Assembly: GCF_900107275.1 (NCBI RefSeq)
Contig: NZ_FNPI01000019.1
Span: 34,326 to 98,325 of the forward strand
DNA from: Evansella caseinilytica
GTDB lineage: Bacteria; Bacillota; Bacilli; Bacillales; Salisediminibacteriaceae
Length of the DNA stretch: 64,000 bases
Direction: 5' to 3'
In this document: positions 35,271-44,508 of the stretch, in pieces
Position numbering within the stretch: position 1 is the first letter of the stretch
How the letters are laid out: each line of letters opens with the position of its first letter
Program-made: the position numbers and the translations under genes
Notes under the pieces: model-generated
The model's input: the letters and a program-made list of their open reading frames with translations, nothing else
Told to the model about the DNA's origin: nothing
The model's database searches: none

Positions 35271-35527
35271 GGGGGTGTCTCAAAAGGGTGTTTTTTCCCT
35301 TTTGAGACACCCCCGAAGCAATGAGCGAAGCCGCTGCATCTTTTTAAAAGCCCGATAGGCGTGTTTTTTTCCTATCGAGCTTGCAGCGACGAGCACAGCT
35401 ACGATGCCTTTCCCATCGAGTTGTCTCGCTGGATAGTCATCTTAGCTGTGCTTGCAGAGAAAGAGACAAGCACGGAGCCATTGCCCTGTATTTTTTTAAA
35501 ATCGCTTTGGCTTTTGACACAGCCCCT
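35271..35527 (-). repeat. R2 repeat, copy b (257 bp, inverted)
   Basis: Starts with a perfect hairpin GGGGGTGTCTCAAAAGGG / CCCTTTTGAGACACCCCC and ends GACACAGCCCC. It is homologous throughout to copy a. It sits between the two MFS genes, 74 bp past the OFA stop, so its terminal hairpin is a likely terminator. Confidence 0.8.
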
Positions 35528-35691
35528 TCTGCAACAACGCAGACACGATCAGCCCGACGACAGCAGTCTTCTTTCCGAGTCCATCCTTTCTACCCTTTCC
35601 AGCAGATTTCGCTGACAGTTGTCAGCAAAATAAGAATATGTGTATATTTAAAAGAAAGAAAGCGAGGCAAGAAGAGAGGAAATATATTAGC

Positions 35692-36840
35692 ATGAACACA
35701 TTTTTATTTTTTATTATCATCATCACTTTTTTAGATACGTTCATCCAACTGCCGATTATTTCAACCTACTCGCAAGAGGTCGGCGCATCCAGCATGCTGA
35801 CGGGGATGACCATCTCCGTTTATTCCTTGACAAACATGATCGGGAATGCTGTTTCCGGCTATTATATCGATCGTTACGGCAGAAAAAAACTATTGCTGAC
35901 CGGCATGGCATTGGTAGCGGTGATTCTCCTTTTTTACCCGATGGCAACCTCCGGAGAGAGCCTGTTTTTCATACGATTGATTCATGGTTTTGCCGGCGGA
36001 GCGATGATCCCCGCCGCCTTTGCTTACCTTGGTGATATATCTCCAAAAACAGGAAATGGGAAAACGATGGCGTATTCCGGTGCCGGCATCGGTATTGCCG
36101 CGATCATCGGTCCCGCTGCCGGCGGTATTCTTTCCGCGAACATTTCCGTGGAGGCGGTATTTTATTTCACTTCCGCACTGTTCTTCCTGACATCTGCAGC
36201 AGTTGCTTTCCGGCTGAAGGAATCGTTTCAAACCGGAGGAAAAAGCGTCGTAACGGCCGGGTTTCGCAACTTGCTGACAGAACCGCTGATGCACCAGGCA
36301 ATATTAAGCGCCTTTGCTTTGATGGCCAGCATGGGCACGCTGACGTTCGCCTTGCCATTAAAAATGGCAGCTTTATCTTACAGCTCATCAATTACCGGGG
36401 CACTGCTCAGCAGCTTCGGGATTGTCGCTATTTTTATTTTTTTGACACCGGGCAATCGTTTATACGATAAAGTACAAGCACAAACGCTGATTATTTTCGG
36501 GCTGTTCTTCATCGGTTCAGCGCTGCTTGCATTAGGGTTTGTCGATTCCCTGCCTGCCACCGCCCTCGCCATGGTCATATACGGCATCGGGTTTTCTTTT
36601 ATTTTTCCTTCGATGAATAAGATGGTCGTTGAAGTATCGACAAAAAACGATCGCGGCAAAGCCTTTGGGTTATTCTATGCCGGTTTTTCCCTCGGCGTCG
36701 TCTTCGGCTCCCTTCTTTCCGGAGTGATTGCGGATATTTACGGCAAGCCGTTTCTTATCAGCAGCGCACTGATATTCACTTTTTTCTTGCTTTTTCTGAT
36801 TCTGGTAAAGCGGCACAGCTTTTATCTAAAAATGAAATGA
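35692..36840 (+). CDS. MFS transporter (DHA1 multidrug-efflux-like)
   Basis: A 382-aa permease beginning MNTFLFFIIIITFLDTFIQL. The motif-A loop reads GYYIDRYGRKKLLLTG between TM2 and TM3, and FIRLIHGFAGGAMIPAAFAY includes the TM4/TM5 motif-B-like arginine. It resembles multidrug efflux MFS proteins. I chose the ATG at 35692 (GAGAGG upstream); the frame opens earlier at 35638. Its last 65 bp overlap the 3' end of the convergent hydrolase gene. Substrate unknown. Confidence 0.85.
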   Translation: MNTFLFFIIIITFLDTFIQLPIISTYSQEVGASSMLTGMTISVYSLTNMIGNAVSGYYIDRYGRKKLLLTGMALVAVILLFYPMATSGESLFFIRLIHGFAGGAMIPAAFAYLGDISPKTGNGKTMAYSGAGIGIAAIIGPAAGGILSANISVEAVFYFTSALFFLTSAAVAFRLKESFQTGGKSVVTAGFRNLLTEPLMHQAILSAFALMASMGTLTFALPLKMAALSYSSSITGALLSSFGIVAIFIFLTPGNRLYDKVQAQTLIIFGLFFIGSALLALGFVDSLPATALAMVIYGIGFSFIFPSMNKMVVEVSTKNDRGKAFGLFYAGFSLGVVFGSLLSGVIADIYGKPFLISSALIFTFFLLFLILVKRHSFYLKMK

Positions 36841-37834
36841 TCTGGCGGAAGACGGCAGCGCGAATCCCTTCCCGCTCGTTCAACAGCTGATGGCGGGCGC
36901 CTTCAAAGTAAGCGACTTGAAATGAGTCGGATTTACGCTGATAAAATTCGATATTTTTCTTCCATTCGACGGTGCGGTCCTTCGTTCCCTGCAACAAATA
37001 AACGGGCCGCCTTTCTTCAGGACAGTTGACAAACTCCGCCTGCCACTCTTGAAAAGCGCGCAGCCATTCCGCTTTCAATACTTTTACCTGCAGCGGATCG
37101 TGCTTGATGAACCGCCGGTATGCGGCATCATGCGAATTTCTTTTAAAGTAACGCTTTTTTTCAGAAACGATTTTCCCGACAAAAAGCAAGAACCCTTTAA
37201 ACAAATTCCAACGAAACGGCATATAAAGCGGCGCGACGAGGATCAGCCGCTGCAGTTGCACCCTCTGCACGGCGCTGGCATGGAACAATAAAGCGGCGCC
37301 GGTGGAATGACCTAAGCCGATAATATTCCCGCCCTTCACATAGTCGCAAAGTATCGAGAACCCAATCTCCACGGCAAGCAGATAACCGGCAAAGCCGGAG
37401 ACCATTCCCGCTTCGCCTTCGGAAAATCCATGGCCGGGAAGATCGAGTACTACGACCTGGTAGCCTGCACGCAATAACCGGTTGACCGTTTTACTGAGTC
37501 CGCCGCTATGATCTAAATAGCCGTGAACTAAAAACACCGTTGCTTTCGGTGTTTGTTTCAGAAAAAATTGCATGAACAGCTTTTTCCCGCCTGCTCGAAC
37601 AAACCCGCACCGGTATTCATCTGCATCATCTATGTGAAATTGATAATACATTAAATAAGCTTGAACACAATCATGTGTATAATGAGGATTGGTTTGTTCC
37701 AGGTGAATGTCCAGTGCTTTTATGGCTTCCAGCCATTGAAAATCTTCAGGCATATCTGTATCAGCCACGCTTTCGTTCATAAGAATGACAAATGCCGGTG
37801 TTCTTGGAAGAGAAACAGCGACGCTTCCCTTCAA
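36776..37834 (-). CDS. Alpha/beta hydrolase, serine aminopeptidase S33 / lysophospholipase type
   Basis: A 352-aa soluble alpha/beta hydrolase. Visible: oxyanion segment FLVHGYLDHSGGLSKTVNRL, VVVLDLPGHGFSEGEAG, nucleophile elbow GLGHSTGAAL (Ser in GHSTG), acid region LLQGTKDRTVEWK and catalytic His in FEGARHQLLNE. This pattern matches the monoacylglycerol lipase/lysophospholipase PldB-like branch. The start is probably TTG at 37834 (AGGA upstream). Its 3' end overlaps the convergent MFS gene by 65 bp, so both reading frames share DNA. Confidence 0.88.
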   Translation of the reverse strand: MKGSVAVSLPRTPAFVILMNESVADTDMPEDFQWLEAIKALDIHLEQTNPHYTHDCVQAYLMYYQFHIDDADEYRCGFVRAGGKKLFMQFFLKQTPKATVFLVHGYLDHSGGLSKTVNRLLRAGYQVVVLDLPGHGFSEGEAGMVSGFAGYLLAVEIGFSILCDYVKGGNIIGLGHSTGAALLFHASAVQRVQLQRLILVAPLYMPFRWNLFKGFLLFVGKIVSEKKRYFKRNSHDAAYRRFIKHDPLQVKVLKAEWLRAFQEWQAEFVNCPEERRPVYLLQGTKDRTVEWKKNIEFYQRKSDSFQVAYFEGARHQLLNEREGIRAAVFRQIISFLDKSCAALPESEKARKK

Positions 37835-38026
37835 CCGAATTCCTAACTGCTTCTTTATTATCCCAAATATAACCTTGTATTTTCCAGCGTTTCACTCTTT
37901 TTGACAACCATCCTACTGTTTTTTTGCCGGTTCTATTTGTTTGGAAGCATTCATAATATATTTTCAGCAGTCTATTTTTGAACACTCTCTTACACAAATC
38001 AGGAAGAACAACGGGAGGTTTCATTC

Positions 38027-39448
38027 ATGTCTAAGTACAACTTGAAAGGCCATAAGGGGACGGTCATTGTTTCATCTGTTGTCGCTGGAGCGGCACTGGC
38101 ACCTATAGTCACCGGGCCAATGCAGCAGGAAGGACAAGAAGTGCCTGCTGTTGGCATGCGTCTTCCTCACACTACTTCCGTTCCTACTGCAGGACAGCTT
38201 AGTTATCAAGGATTTCCCGCTAATCAAACTTTGTATTCATTAATAGAAAATGCAAGCGATCCTGCCGGCGAAACAGGACTCGTTGCCTCGTTACTTTATG
38301 AACGGAATACAGCAGCATTCAAAAAGGCCAACGGATCGTCATCGCCGCCGTTAAGGCTTGTCACCAAAGAAGATGATGCTTCACAAATCTCTTCCACATC
38401 AATGAAAAGCGTTTGGCCTGAGGATACGGTCCTGCAACTGGGAGATGAGGGGCCGAAGGTGAAAACGATGCAGTCCTATTTAAGCGAATCAGGATATTAC
38501 GTTTATACGATCGATGGCAAGTTCGGAGAAAAAACGAAAAAGGCAGTATCACTGTACCAAAAGGATCACGGGTTGAAAATTGACGGGATCGCCGGAATGG
38601 AAACCATTAACCATCTTATCGGTACGAAACAAGTCGTTGCCGCCGACACTTTCTACACTCATCTGCCTACAGATCCCGAGGGGAAAATTTACAGCCCAAT
38701 CGCGCTCCATCAATCCACGGTTTATATCAATCAGACAATCCAGCAAACAGCAGAAAAAGAATCTCCCGAATCGCGGGAATATCTGCAGTTCGGTGACGAG
38801 GATAATCTTGTTGCAGACTTGCAGGAGCTTTTGATAAAAGCCGGGTATTACAGCGGTGAAGCAGACGGAATCTACGGAAGCACCACGCAGCAGGCTGTGC
38901 GACAGCTTCAAAGGGAGCAAAGCTTGGCTGTGGACGGCCTGGCAGGAAGTGAAGTATGGACCTTTCTCCAATCCGCCGATTTAAAGCGGATCTCGGAGCA
39001 AAGAACGATTGATCATCAGGAGAAACAAGCACAGCAGCAGAAAACAGCAGCTGCTAGCGAAAAAAAGGAAACATCGGCAGGCAGCGCTTCAGCGGCGACA
39101 GAACAAATCATTGCCAAAGCCGAGCAATTAATCGGCACCCCGTATGTATGGGGCGGGACATCGCCCTCCGGTTTCGATTGCAGCGGCTTTCTCGTCTACC
39201 TGTATCAGCAGGCAGAGCTAGAGCTTCCACGGACAGTCAGCGACATTTGGAATGCGACCACTTCCGTGTCATCGCCAAAGCGAGGCGATCTCGTCTTTTT
39301 TGAAACTTACAAAAAAGGGCCGTCTCACGCCGGAATCTACTTGGGGGACGGGGCGTTTATTCATACAGGCTCTTCCTCCGGCGTTACCATTTCCTACCTA
39401 GATCACTCCTACTGGAACGACCGCTATCTCGGGGCAAGAAAATATTAA
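38027..39448 (+). CDS. Peptidoglycan endopeptidase: two PG-binding domains + NlpC/P60
   Basis: A 473-aa probable exported wall hydrolase. The N terminus (HKGTVIVSSVVAGAALAPIV) is a weak signal or anchor. PG_binding_1 domain 1 is near residues 137-195 (LQLGDEGPKVKTMQSYLSES, FGEKTKKAVSLYQKDHGLKI), domain 2 near 247-310 (YLQFGDEDNLVADLQELLIK, YGSTTQQAVRQLQREQSL). A Q/K/A-rich linker precedes the NlpC/P60 domain: GTPYVWGGTSPSGFDCSGFL (Cys nucleophile), PSHAGIYLGDGAFIHTG (His). It is a LytE/CwlS-type DL-endopeptidase. The ATG has GGGAGG upstream. A 21-bp-stem palindrome follows. Confidence 0.9.
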   Translation: MSKYNLKGHKGTVIVSSVVAGAALAPIVTGPMQQEGQEVPAVGMRLPHTTSVPTAGQLSYQGFPANQTLYSLIENASDPAGETGLVASLLYERNTAAFKKANGSSSPPLRLVTKEDDASQISSTSMKSVWPEDTVLQLGDEGPKVKTMQSYLSESGYYVYTIDGKFGEKTKKAVSLYQKDHGLKIDGIAGMETINHLIGTKQVVAADTFYTHLPTDPEGKIYSPIALHQSTVYINQTIQQTAEKESPESREYLQFGDEDNLVADLQELLIKAGYYSGEADGIYGSTTQQAVRQLQREQSLAVDGLAGSEVWTFLQSADLKRISEQRTIDHQEKQAQQQKTAAASEKKETSAGSASAATEQIIAKAEQLIGTPYVWGGTSPSGFDCSGFLVYLYQQAELELPRTVSDIWNATTSVSSPKRGDLVFFETYKKGPSHAGIYLGDGAFIHTGSSSGVTISYLDHSYWNDRYLGARKY

Positions 39449-39477
39449 AAATGGTGTTCAAAAAAGCAGACAAAAAA

Positions 39478-39522
39478 GTTCACAAAACGTTCACGGACAT
39501 GGTCCGTGAACGTTTTGTGAAC
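39478..39522. repeat. Perfect 21-bp-stem palindrome (GGACATGGTCC family)
   Basis: GTTCACAAAACGTTCACGG, then GAC-ATG-GTC and the exact complement. It begins 29 bp past the NlpC/P60 stop and is a probable terminator. The core and the GTTCACAAAA outer arm are shared with the element at 54481. Confidence 0.85.
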
Positions 39523-39783
39523 TTTGATTGAATGCAACGCTGTTTCTGTTATCATTTTGATGGATTTCGATGATTTCTTGACAAGGCTCTTCCATCCCTC
39601 CCCATTTCCAAAAAAAATCCCCCGCATTGCTGTATTTCACAAACATTCTCTCATTTAGAAATCTGTATTATAACAATACATCAACTGTGCTATTAAAAAG
39701 TTTAATAAAAAATCCTTATATATCAATACTTCCGTCTGATTTCAAAATGTGTACCAATAAAATAATAATTTATTTTTGAAAAG

Positions 39784-39826
39784 TGTGATAAATGTCACTA
39801 CATTGAAAAGCTCTTTTTCTTATAAT
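39784..39826 (+). promoter_or_regulatory. FNR-type activated promoter of the oxidoreductase operon
   Basis: TGTGATAAATGTCACT (39784-39799) is a perfect match to the B. subtilis Fnr site TGTGA-N6-TCACT. A TATAAT -10 lies at 39821-39826 with no good -35 at 17 bp. The box centre (39791.5) is 29.5 bp before the -10, i.e. about -41.5 from the likely start, the classic class II activator position. Upstream, 39523-39783 is A/T-rich without a gene. Confidence 0.8.
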
Positions 39827-39869
39827 GAATCTAGGGAGTTTGTAATTTTTTTTTGAGGGGGAAATATCC

Positions 39870-40883
39870 ATGTCTTTATTGCCAAAGAAAAACGAGCTTG
39901 GCTTCTTTGAGATCCGCTTGGAATCCATCGGCGGTCTCGGAGCAAACTTAGCTGGAAAAATGCTGGCTGAGGCCGGTGTTTTAGGACTGGGATTAAACGG
40001 ATCCAACTTCTCTTCCTACGGATCGGAGAAGAAGGGATCTCCGGTAAAATCCTTTGTCCGTTTTTGTGATCCTGACACAGACATCCGCGACCACTCGCCG
40101 ATTGAACAGCCGCATGTCATCGGCGTGTTCCACGAAGCACTTTACAAAATGATAGACGTTGTAAGCGGTTTAAACGCGGACGGAATCGTACTCGTCAACA
40201 CGAAAAGGGAGTTTGATTCCGTAAAAGAAGATTTAAATCTGGAATACGGAACGTTAGCGATCGTCGATGCGCTGAAGATTGCCAATGAGGAAAAAACGAA
40301 GGTCAACACGGCGATGCTCGGCGCGCTTTACCGCATTCTTGACTTCCTTGATCCGGAAGAAATGAAAAGCGTCATTCGCCGCACTTTTGAAAAAAAATAT
40401 CCGCATTTGGTTGAACCGAATATTCGGACCTTTGAACGCGGCTACGATGAAGTGTCATTTAAAACATATGATGTTCCGGCAGACGCCCAAAGCAAGCAAT
40501 TTACGCGAGTCCAGCCGAGGCTGGGATATGAAACACAGGAAATCGGCGGAATTATTTCTGCACAAGCGAACAGTATTTTGAAAGACTTGAGCGGTTCACG
40601 TCAAGGGTTTCTCCCTGCCTATCACGCGGAATCCTGCATCCATTGTGCCGCCTGTGACACTGTCTGTCCTGACTTCTGCTTCGTCTGGAAGGAAGGCGAA
40701 GACAAGAAAGGGCGCAAACAAATGTTTTTGCAAGGAATTGACTATCAGTACTGCAAAGGTTGCTTAAAATGTATTGATGCCTGTCCGACAGATGCGCTTC
40801 AGGATATGGAAGAGAAACTCGGATACGCAGAACAAAACCGCGTGAAACATCACTTTCCGCTTGTCACAGGAGGGGTTCAGTAA
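39870..40883 (+). CDS. 2-oxoacid:ferredoxin oxidoreductase, fused gamma-delta subunit
   Basis: A 337-aa protein. Residues ~10-190 form the POR gamma domain (IRLESIGGLGANLAGKMLAE, then GLGLNGSNFSSYGSEKKG and HVIGVFHEALY). Residues ~250-310 form a 2x[4Fe-4S] ferredoxin (delta) domain with CIHCAACDTVCPDFC and CKGCLKCIDACPTDA. It passes electrons from oxidative decarboxylation of pyruvate or another 2-oxoacid to ferredoxin. The ATG has GAGGGGGAA upstream. The stop overlaps the ATG of the alpha-beta gene (TAATG), so the two subunits are translationally coupled. Expression appears Fnr-dependent from the upstream box. Confidence 0.92.
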   Translation: MSLLPKKNELGFFEIRLESIGGLGANLAGKMLAEAGVLGLGLNGSNFSSYGSEKKGSPVKSFVRFCDPDTDIRDHSPIEQPHVIGVFHEALYKMIDVVSGLNADGIVLVNTKREFDSVKEDLNLEYGTLAIVDALKIANEEKTKVNTAMLGALYRILDFLDPEEMKSVIRRTFEKKYPHLVEPNIRTFERGYDEVSFKTYDVPADAQSKQFTRVQPRLGYETQEIGGIISAQANSILKDLSGSRQGFLPAYHAESCIHCAACDTVCPDFCFVWKEGEDKKGRKQMFLQGIDYQYCKGCLKCIDACPTDALQDMEEKLGYAEQNRVKHHFPLVTGGVQ

Positions 40884-43183
40884 TGTCGATAATCGAAGAT
40901 CGTTTAAATGAAAAGAAAACGACTGTTGCAGAGCAAGTGTCTACGTTTGAATCCGGAAATGAAATGGCAGCAACCGCTGCTGCTCAAATAAACTATCATT
41001 TGATGGGATACTTCCCGATCACGCCATCCACAGAGGTGGCCCAGTACTTGGATTTGATGAAATCCAAAGGTTTACACGATATTGAACTGATTGCCGCAGA
41101 TGGCGAACACGGATCCGCCGGGATTTGTTTCGGGGCGGCCACAACGGGAGCGCGCGTGTTTAACGCCACGAGCGCCAACGGGCTATTATACATGATCGAA
41201 CAATTGCCTGTCCAATCCGGACTGCGCTTTCCGATGGTGATGAACCTCGTGACCCGGTCTGTCAGCGGTCCCCTTGATATTCGCGGCGACCATTCCGATC
41301 TTTACTATGCCCTAAACACGGGATGGGTCATTCTTACCGCCCGTACACCGCAAGCCGTTTATGATATGAACATCATGGCATTGAAAATTGCCGAGCACGC
41401 GGACGTTCGTCTGCCGGTTATCGTTGCCTATGACGGCTTTTTTACATCCCACCAAAAACGCAGGGTGGAATACTTCAAACATCGCAAGGATGTGCAAAAC
41501 TTTGTCGGCGAAGCACCGAAGGGATATCCGGTATCGATTGACAAGGAGAATCCGGTAACTATCGGAGCCCATATGAACGGAGACGATCTGCTGAACAACT
41601 GTTACCAGCAGTCGGAAGCTCTCTATCGCGCTTACGAGGTATATCAGGAAGTCAGCGCGGAATACGAACAATTTTCCGGCAGGAAATATCAAGTGCTGGA
41701 TTTATACGAAATGGAAGACGCGGAAGTGGCCCTGTTCCTGTTAAACTCCGCGGCGGAATCTTCCAAAGACGTTGTCGACCGGCTCCGCGCCAAAGGAATC
41801 AAGGCAGGAGTCATCAGCCCGAACATCATTCGCCCGTTCCCGGCGGAGGAAATTCGCAACGCTTTGAAAAATGTGAAAGCAGTTCTCGTAGGAGAGCGAG
41901 CCGACTCTTACGGCGGTAACGGCGCCAACTTGACTCATGAAGTAAAATCGGCGCTGCAGGACGACAAGGACAACAACACGATCGTCTTGAGCAGAGTTTT
42001 CGGTCTTGGCGGAAAAGACTTTTATGCCGATGACGCAGAAAACTTCTTTCAAGCGGCTATTTCCGCAGCAGAAGCGGGTTATGCAGAAAAACCGTTTGAT
42101 TATTACGGACAAACCCCTGGTGAACCGGAGAAAAAACTGGAGCAGGTCATCACGCCGATGACAGGCGACATATATAAAACCGGATTGATAAAAGTGACAA
42201 AAGATGAGGAATCAAACAAATTAAAAGTTCGCATCCCTCCCCTCCGGCAGCTAACGCAAAAGCCGAAGCGCTTTGCATCGGGTCATGGCGCCTGTCCTGG
42301 CTGCGGTATTTTTCCGGGACTGGAACTGTTCTTTAAGGGGATAGAAGGAGATGCGGTGATCCTGTTCCACACCGGCTGCGGCTACGTGGTAACGTCTGCT
42401 TATCCGTATACATCCCATAAACAGCCGTTTATTCACAACCTATTCCAGAACGGGCCGGCAACTTTATCCGGAACCGTGGAAGCATTTTTCGAAATGAAGC
42501 GCCGCGGAGAAATCGACATCGATGACGACTTCACGTTTGTCATGATCACCGGTGACGGCGGAATGGATATCGGGATGGGCTCTGCGGTCGGTACCGCTCT
42601 GCGCAACCATAAAATGATCATCCTTGAGTACGATAATGAAGGATATATGAATACCGGTTCCCAAATGTCTTACTCTACTCCGATAGGGCATATGACCAGT
42701 ACGACAACCGTTGGAAAAAATAAGCCGGGGAAAGCTTTCCACCATAAAGACACGGCGCAAATTATGGCGGCAACAAACATTCCGTACGTATTTACCGGCA
42801 CGGAAGCATTTCCGCAGGATTTAATTAAAAAAGCGGCAAAAGCACAATGGTATGCCCAACATGTCGGTTTAGTCTACGGAAAAATTCTCATTACCTGCCC
42901 ATTAAACTGGAAATCCGAAGACCGCGACGGGGAAACAATCATGAAAGCTGCTGTGGACTCGTGCTTCTTCCCGCTTTATGAAATTGAGCAGGGAGAAACG
43001 ACGATAACATATAATCCGGAAGCGAAAAAGAAACGGATCGAACTGTCCGACTGGTTAAAATATATGGGGAAAGCGAAGCATATGCTCAAGGAAGAAAATG
43101 CCCATGTATTGAGAGAATTTGAAAACGAGGTGGAGCGCCGCTGGCGAATATTGAAAGTGAAGCACGATACACCTTTCGTTTAA
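40883..43183 (+). CDS. 2-oxoacid (probably pyruvate):ferredoxin oxidoreductase, fused alpha-beta subunit
   Basis: A 766-aa oxygen-sensitive TPP enzyme. The alpha part (1-~400) shows FESGNEMAATAAAQINYHLM, GYFPITPSTEVAQYL, ADGEHGSAGICFGAATTGAR and SGPLDIRGDHSDLYYALNTG, the last resembling pyruvate-specific PorA. The beta part (~455-766) shows GHGACPGCG (cluster/TPP region, residue ~471), MITGDGGMDIGMGSAVGTAL and NEGYMNTGSQMS, the TPP/Mg2+ motif. The two fusions make a two-polypeptide enzyme in place of the usual four subunits. Most Bacillaceae rely on pyruvate dehydrogenase, so an Fnr-controlled POR suggests an anaerobic route from pyruvate to acetyl-CoA. Substrate is inferred, not proven. Confidence 0.92.
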   Translation: MSIIEDRLNEKKTTVAEQVSTFESGNEMAATAAAQINYHLMGYFPITPSTEVAQYLDLMKSKGLHDIELIAADGEHGSAGICFGAATTGARVFNATSANGLLYMIEQLPVQSGLRFPMVMNLVTRSVSGPLDIRGDHSDLYYALNTGWVILTARTPQAVYDMNIMALKIAEHADVRLPVIVAYDGFFTSHQKRRVEYFKHRKDVQNFVGEAPKGYPVSIDKENPVTIGAHMNGDDLLNNCYQQSEALYRAYEVYQEVSAEYEQFSGRKYQVLDLYEMEDAEVALFLLNSAAESSKDVVDRLRAKGIKAGVISPNIIRPFPAEEIRNALKNVKAVLVGERADSYGGNGANLTHEVKSALQDDKDNNTIVLSRVFGLGGKDFYADDAENFFQAAISAAEAGYAEKPFDYYGQTPGEPEKKLEQVITPMTGDIYKTGLIKVTKDEESNKLKVRIPPLRQLTQKPKRFASGHGACPGCGIFPGLELFFKGIEGDAVILFHTGCGYVVTSAYPYTSHKQPFIHNLFQNGPATLSGTVEAFFEMKRRGEIDIDDDFTFVMITGDGGMDIGMGSAVGTALRNHKMIILEYDNEGYMNTGSQMSYSTPIGHMTSTTTVGKNKPGKAFHHKDTAQIMAATNIPYVFTGTEAFPQDLIKKAAKAQWYAQHVGLVYGKILITCPLNWKSEDRDGETIMKAAVDSCFFPLYEIEQGETTITYNPEAKKKRIELSDWLKYMGKAKHMLKEENAHVLREFENEVERRWRILKVKHDTPFV

Positions 43184-43233
43184 TTCATTCTTTCTACTAG
43201 AATGTGCTCATCACACACGACTAATATAACGCT

Positions 43234-43574
43234 GGGGCTGTGTCAGAAGCCAAAAACTATTTAAAAAATATCAGGGCAATGGCACCGTGCTTGTCTCTTC
43301 CTCTGCAAGCACAGCTTCGCTGACTATCCGTCGAGACAAATCGATGTAAAAGGCATCGTAGCTGTGCTCGTCGCTGCACGCCCGATAGGAAAAAACCACT
43401 CCTATCGGGCTTTTGAAAAGATGTAGCGGCTTCGCTTATTGTCTCTTCCTCTGCTAGTATTGCACTGATGTCGATCCTAGTGCCATCGCGTGCGATGACA
43501 CAACGAGACAGTGTCGCAGCTTCTCGGTGAAGTGTGGCTCATTGCTTCGGGGGTGTCTCAAATGAGACACCCCC
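43234..43574 (+). repeat. R2 repeat, copy c (341 bp, mosaic with an R1 module)
   Basis: Starts GGGGCTGTGTCAGAAG and ends GGGGGTGTCTCA-AATGAGACACCCCC. Between about 43436 and 43550 it contains a segment matching R1 (TGTCTCTTCCTCTGCTAGTA ... GTGCCATCGCGTGCGATGAC ... GGTGAAG-TGGCTCATTGCTT), absent from copies a and b. It lies in the 470-bp spacer between the oxidoreductase and thioesterase genes; the rest of the spacer is empty. Confidence 0.8.
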
Positions 43575-43653
43575 TTCTTTTTGCATGCATAAACTTCGAA
43601 AAATCAGGTGAACCTTCTCCCCTACTCTAATGGTATAATTGCAAAAAACACAG

Positions 43654-44166
43654 TTATTTCCAAGGCTTATCTTTTGATAATCGCTCAGCCAGCTCTTTGC
43701 TTTTCACCCTTCTGCTTTTTCGGACTTTTGCCCGTTCCGCAGCTGTCTGGTGTAAATATATTTCCTCTTCCGTCTCAGGTACAACCTTCGGCACCTGTAC
43801 AGGTGTATGCGAATTATTCAAAGCAACGAATGTTAAAAACGCCGTTGCCGCGATACGGCGGTCACCGGTATTTAAATTTTCCGCAACCACTTTAACGAAT
43901 ACTTCCATCGACGTGCGGCCTGCCCAAGTGACGAACGCTTCTAAGCAAACAGAATCCGTCGGCAGAATTGGATGTAAAAAGTCAACCGAATCAGTCGAAG
44001 CCGTAACCACTTCACCGCGGCAATGCCTTCTCGATGCGATGGACGCTACAGCGTCAATTTTCTTCATAAGAATTCCACCGAAAAGTGTATTATGATTGTT
44101 TGTATCGTTTGGCAAAACGAGATCCGTTTGCACTACCTTTGATTCCTTAATGTATTTTTCTGCCAT
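43654..44166 (-). CDS. Acyl-CoA thioesterase, hotdog fold (YkhA-like)
   Basis: A 170-aa single hotdog-domain thioesterase. The conserved block NDTNNHNTLFGGILMKKIDA carries the catalytic asparagine/aspartate region of the YciA/YkhA/BACH group, followed by VVTASTDSVDFLHPI and EAFVTWAGRTSMEVFVKVVA. The basic tail (AERAKVRKSRRVKSKELAER) is typical of Bacillus members. It hydrolyses acyl-CoA to free CoA and fatty acid in the cytoplasm. The ATG has AGGGGGAA upstream. Confidence 0.92.
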   Translation of the reverse strand: MAEKYIKESKVVQTDLVLPNDTNNHNTLFGGILMKKIDAVASIASRRHCRGEVVTASTDSVDFLHPILPTDSVCLEAFVTWAGRTSMEVFVKVVAENLNTGDRRIAATAFLTFVALNNSHTPVQVPKVVPETEEEIYLHQTAAERAKVRKSRRVKSKELAERLSKDKPWK

Positions 44167-44357
44167 TATGTTCCCCCTGCATCTTTCTCTATTTTATTGA
44201 AGCAACTGCCGGGACTTTTGCCAATCGCTTTGCCGACGATGCTTTTAAATAATTTACCATAATCAAGTGATCGTTGAAAAGTGATTTTTTGATTATTGTT
44301 TATCGACGCTGTCATACACGTTAAGCTGTTTCCGCTTGCAAATTGCGCCAATTCAAT

Positions 44358-44498
44358 TTAGCGGGCGGCTGCTGTGTGAAAATGATGATTAGCAGAGATG
44401 GCAACCAGTTGAACAACCGCTGCGCTGCCGCCGGAAACCTCGACTATCTCCACCATGGGAAGCACCTCGTTTTCGCACACCAGTTCATCGCATAACAT
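44358..44498 (-). CDS. Putative 46-aa protein downstream of DUF3891 gene
   Basis: The frame starts MLCDELVCENEVLPMVEIVE and ends NHHFHTAAAR. An AGGGGTGG site lies just before the ATG, which is 10 bp past the stop of the DUF3891 gene on the same strand, so it may be co-transcribed. No family is recognised. It has two early cysteines and a histidine-rich end. It was judged on frame and ribosome site only. Confidence 0.4.
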   Translation of the reverse strand: MLCDELVCENEVLPMVEIVEVSGGSAAVVQLVAISANHHFHTAAAR

Positions 44499-44508
44499 TT
44501 TTCCACCC

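Noticed and set aside
44166..44351. 61-codon minus-strand frame before the thioesterase gene
   Set aside because: No ribosome-binding site or protein-like composition; it overlaps the promoter region of the thioesterase gene.
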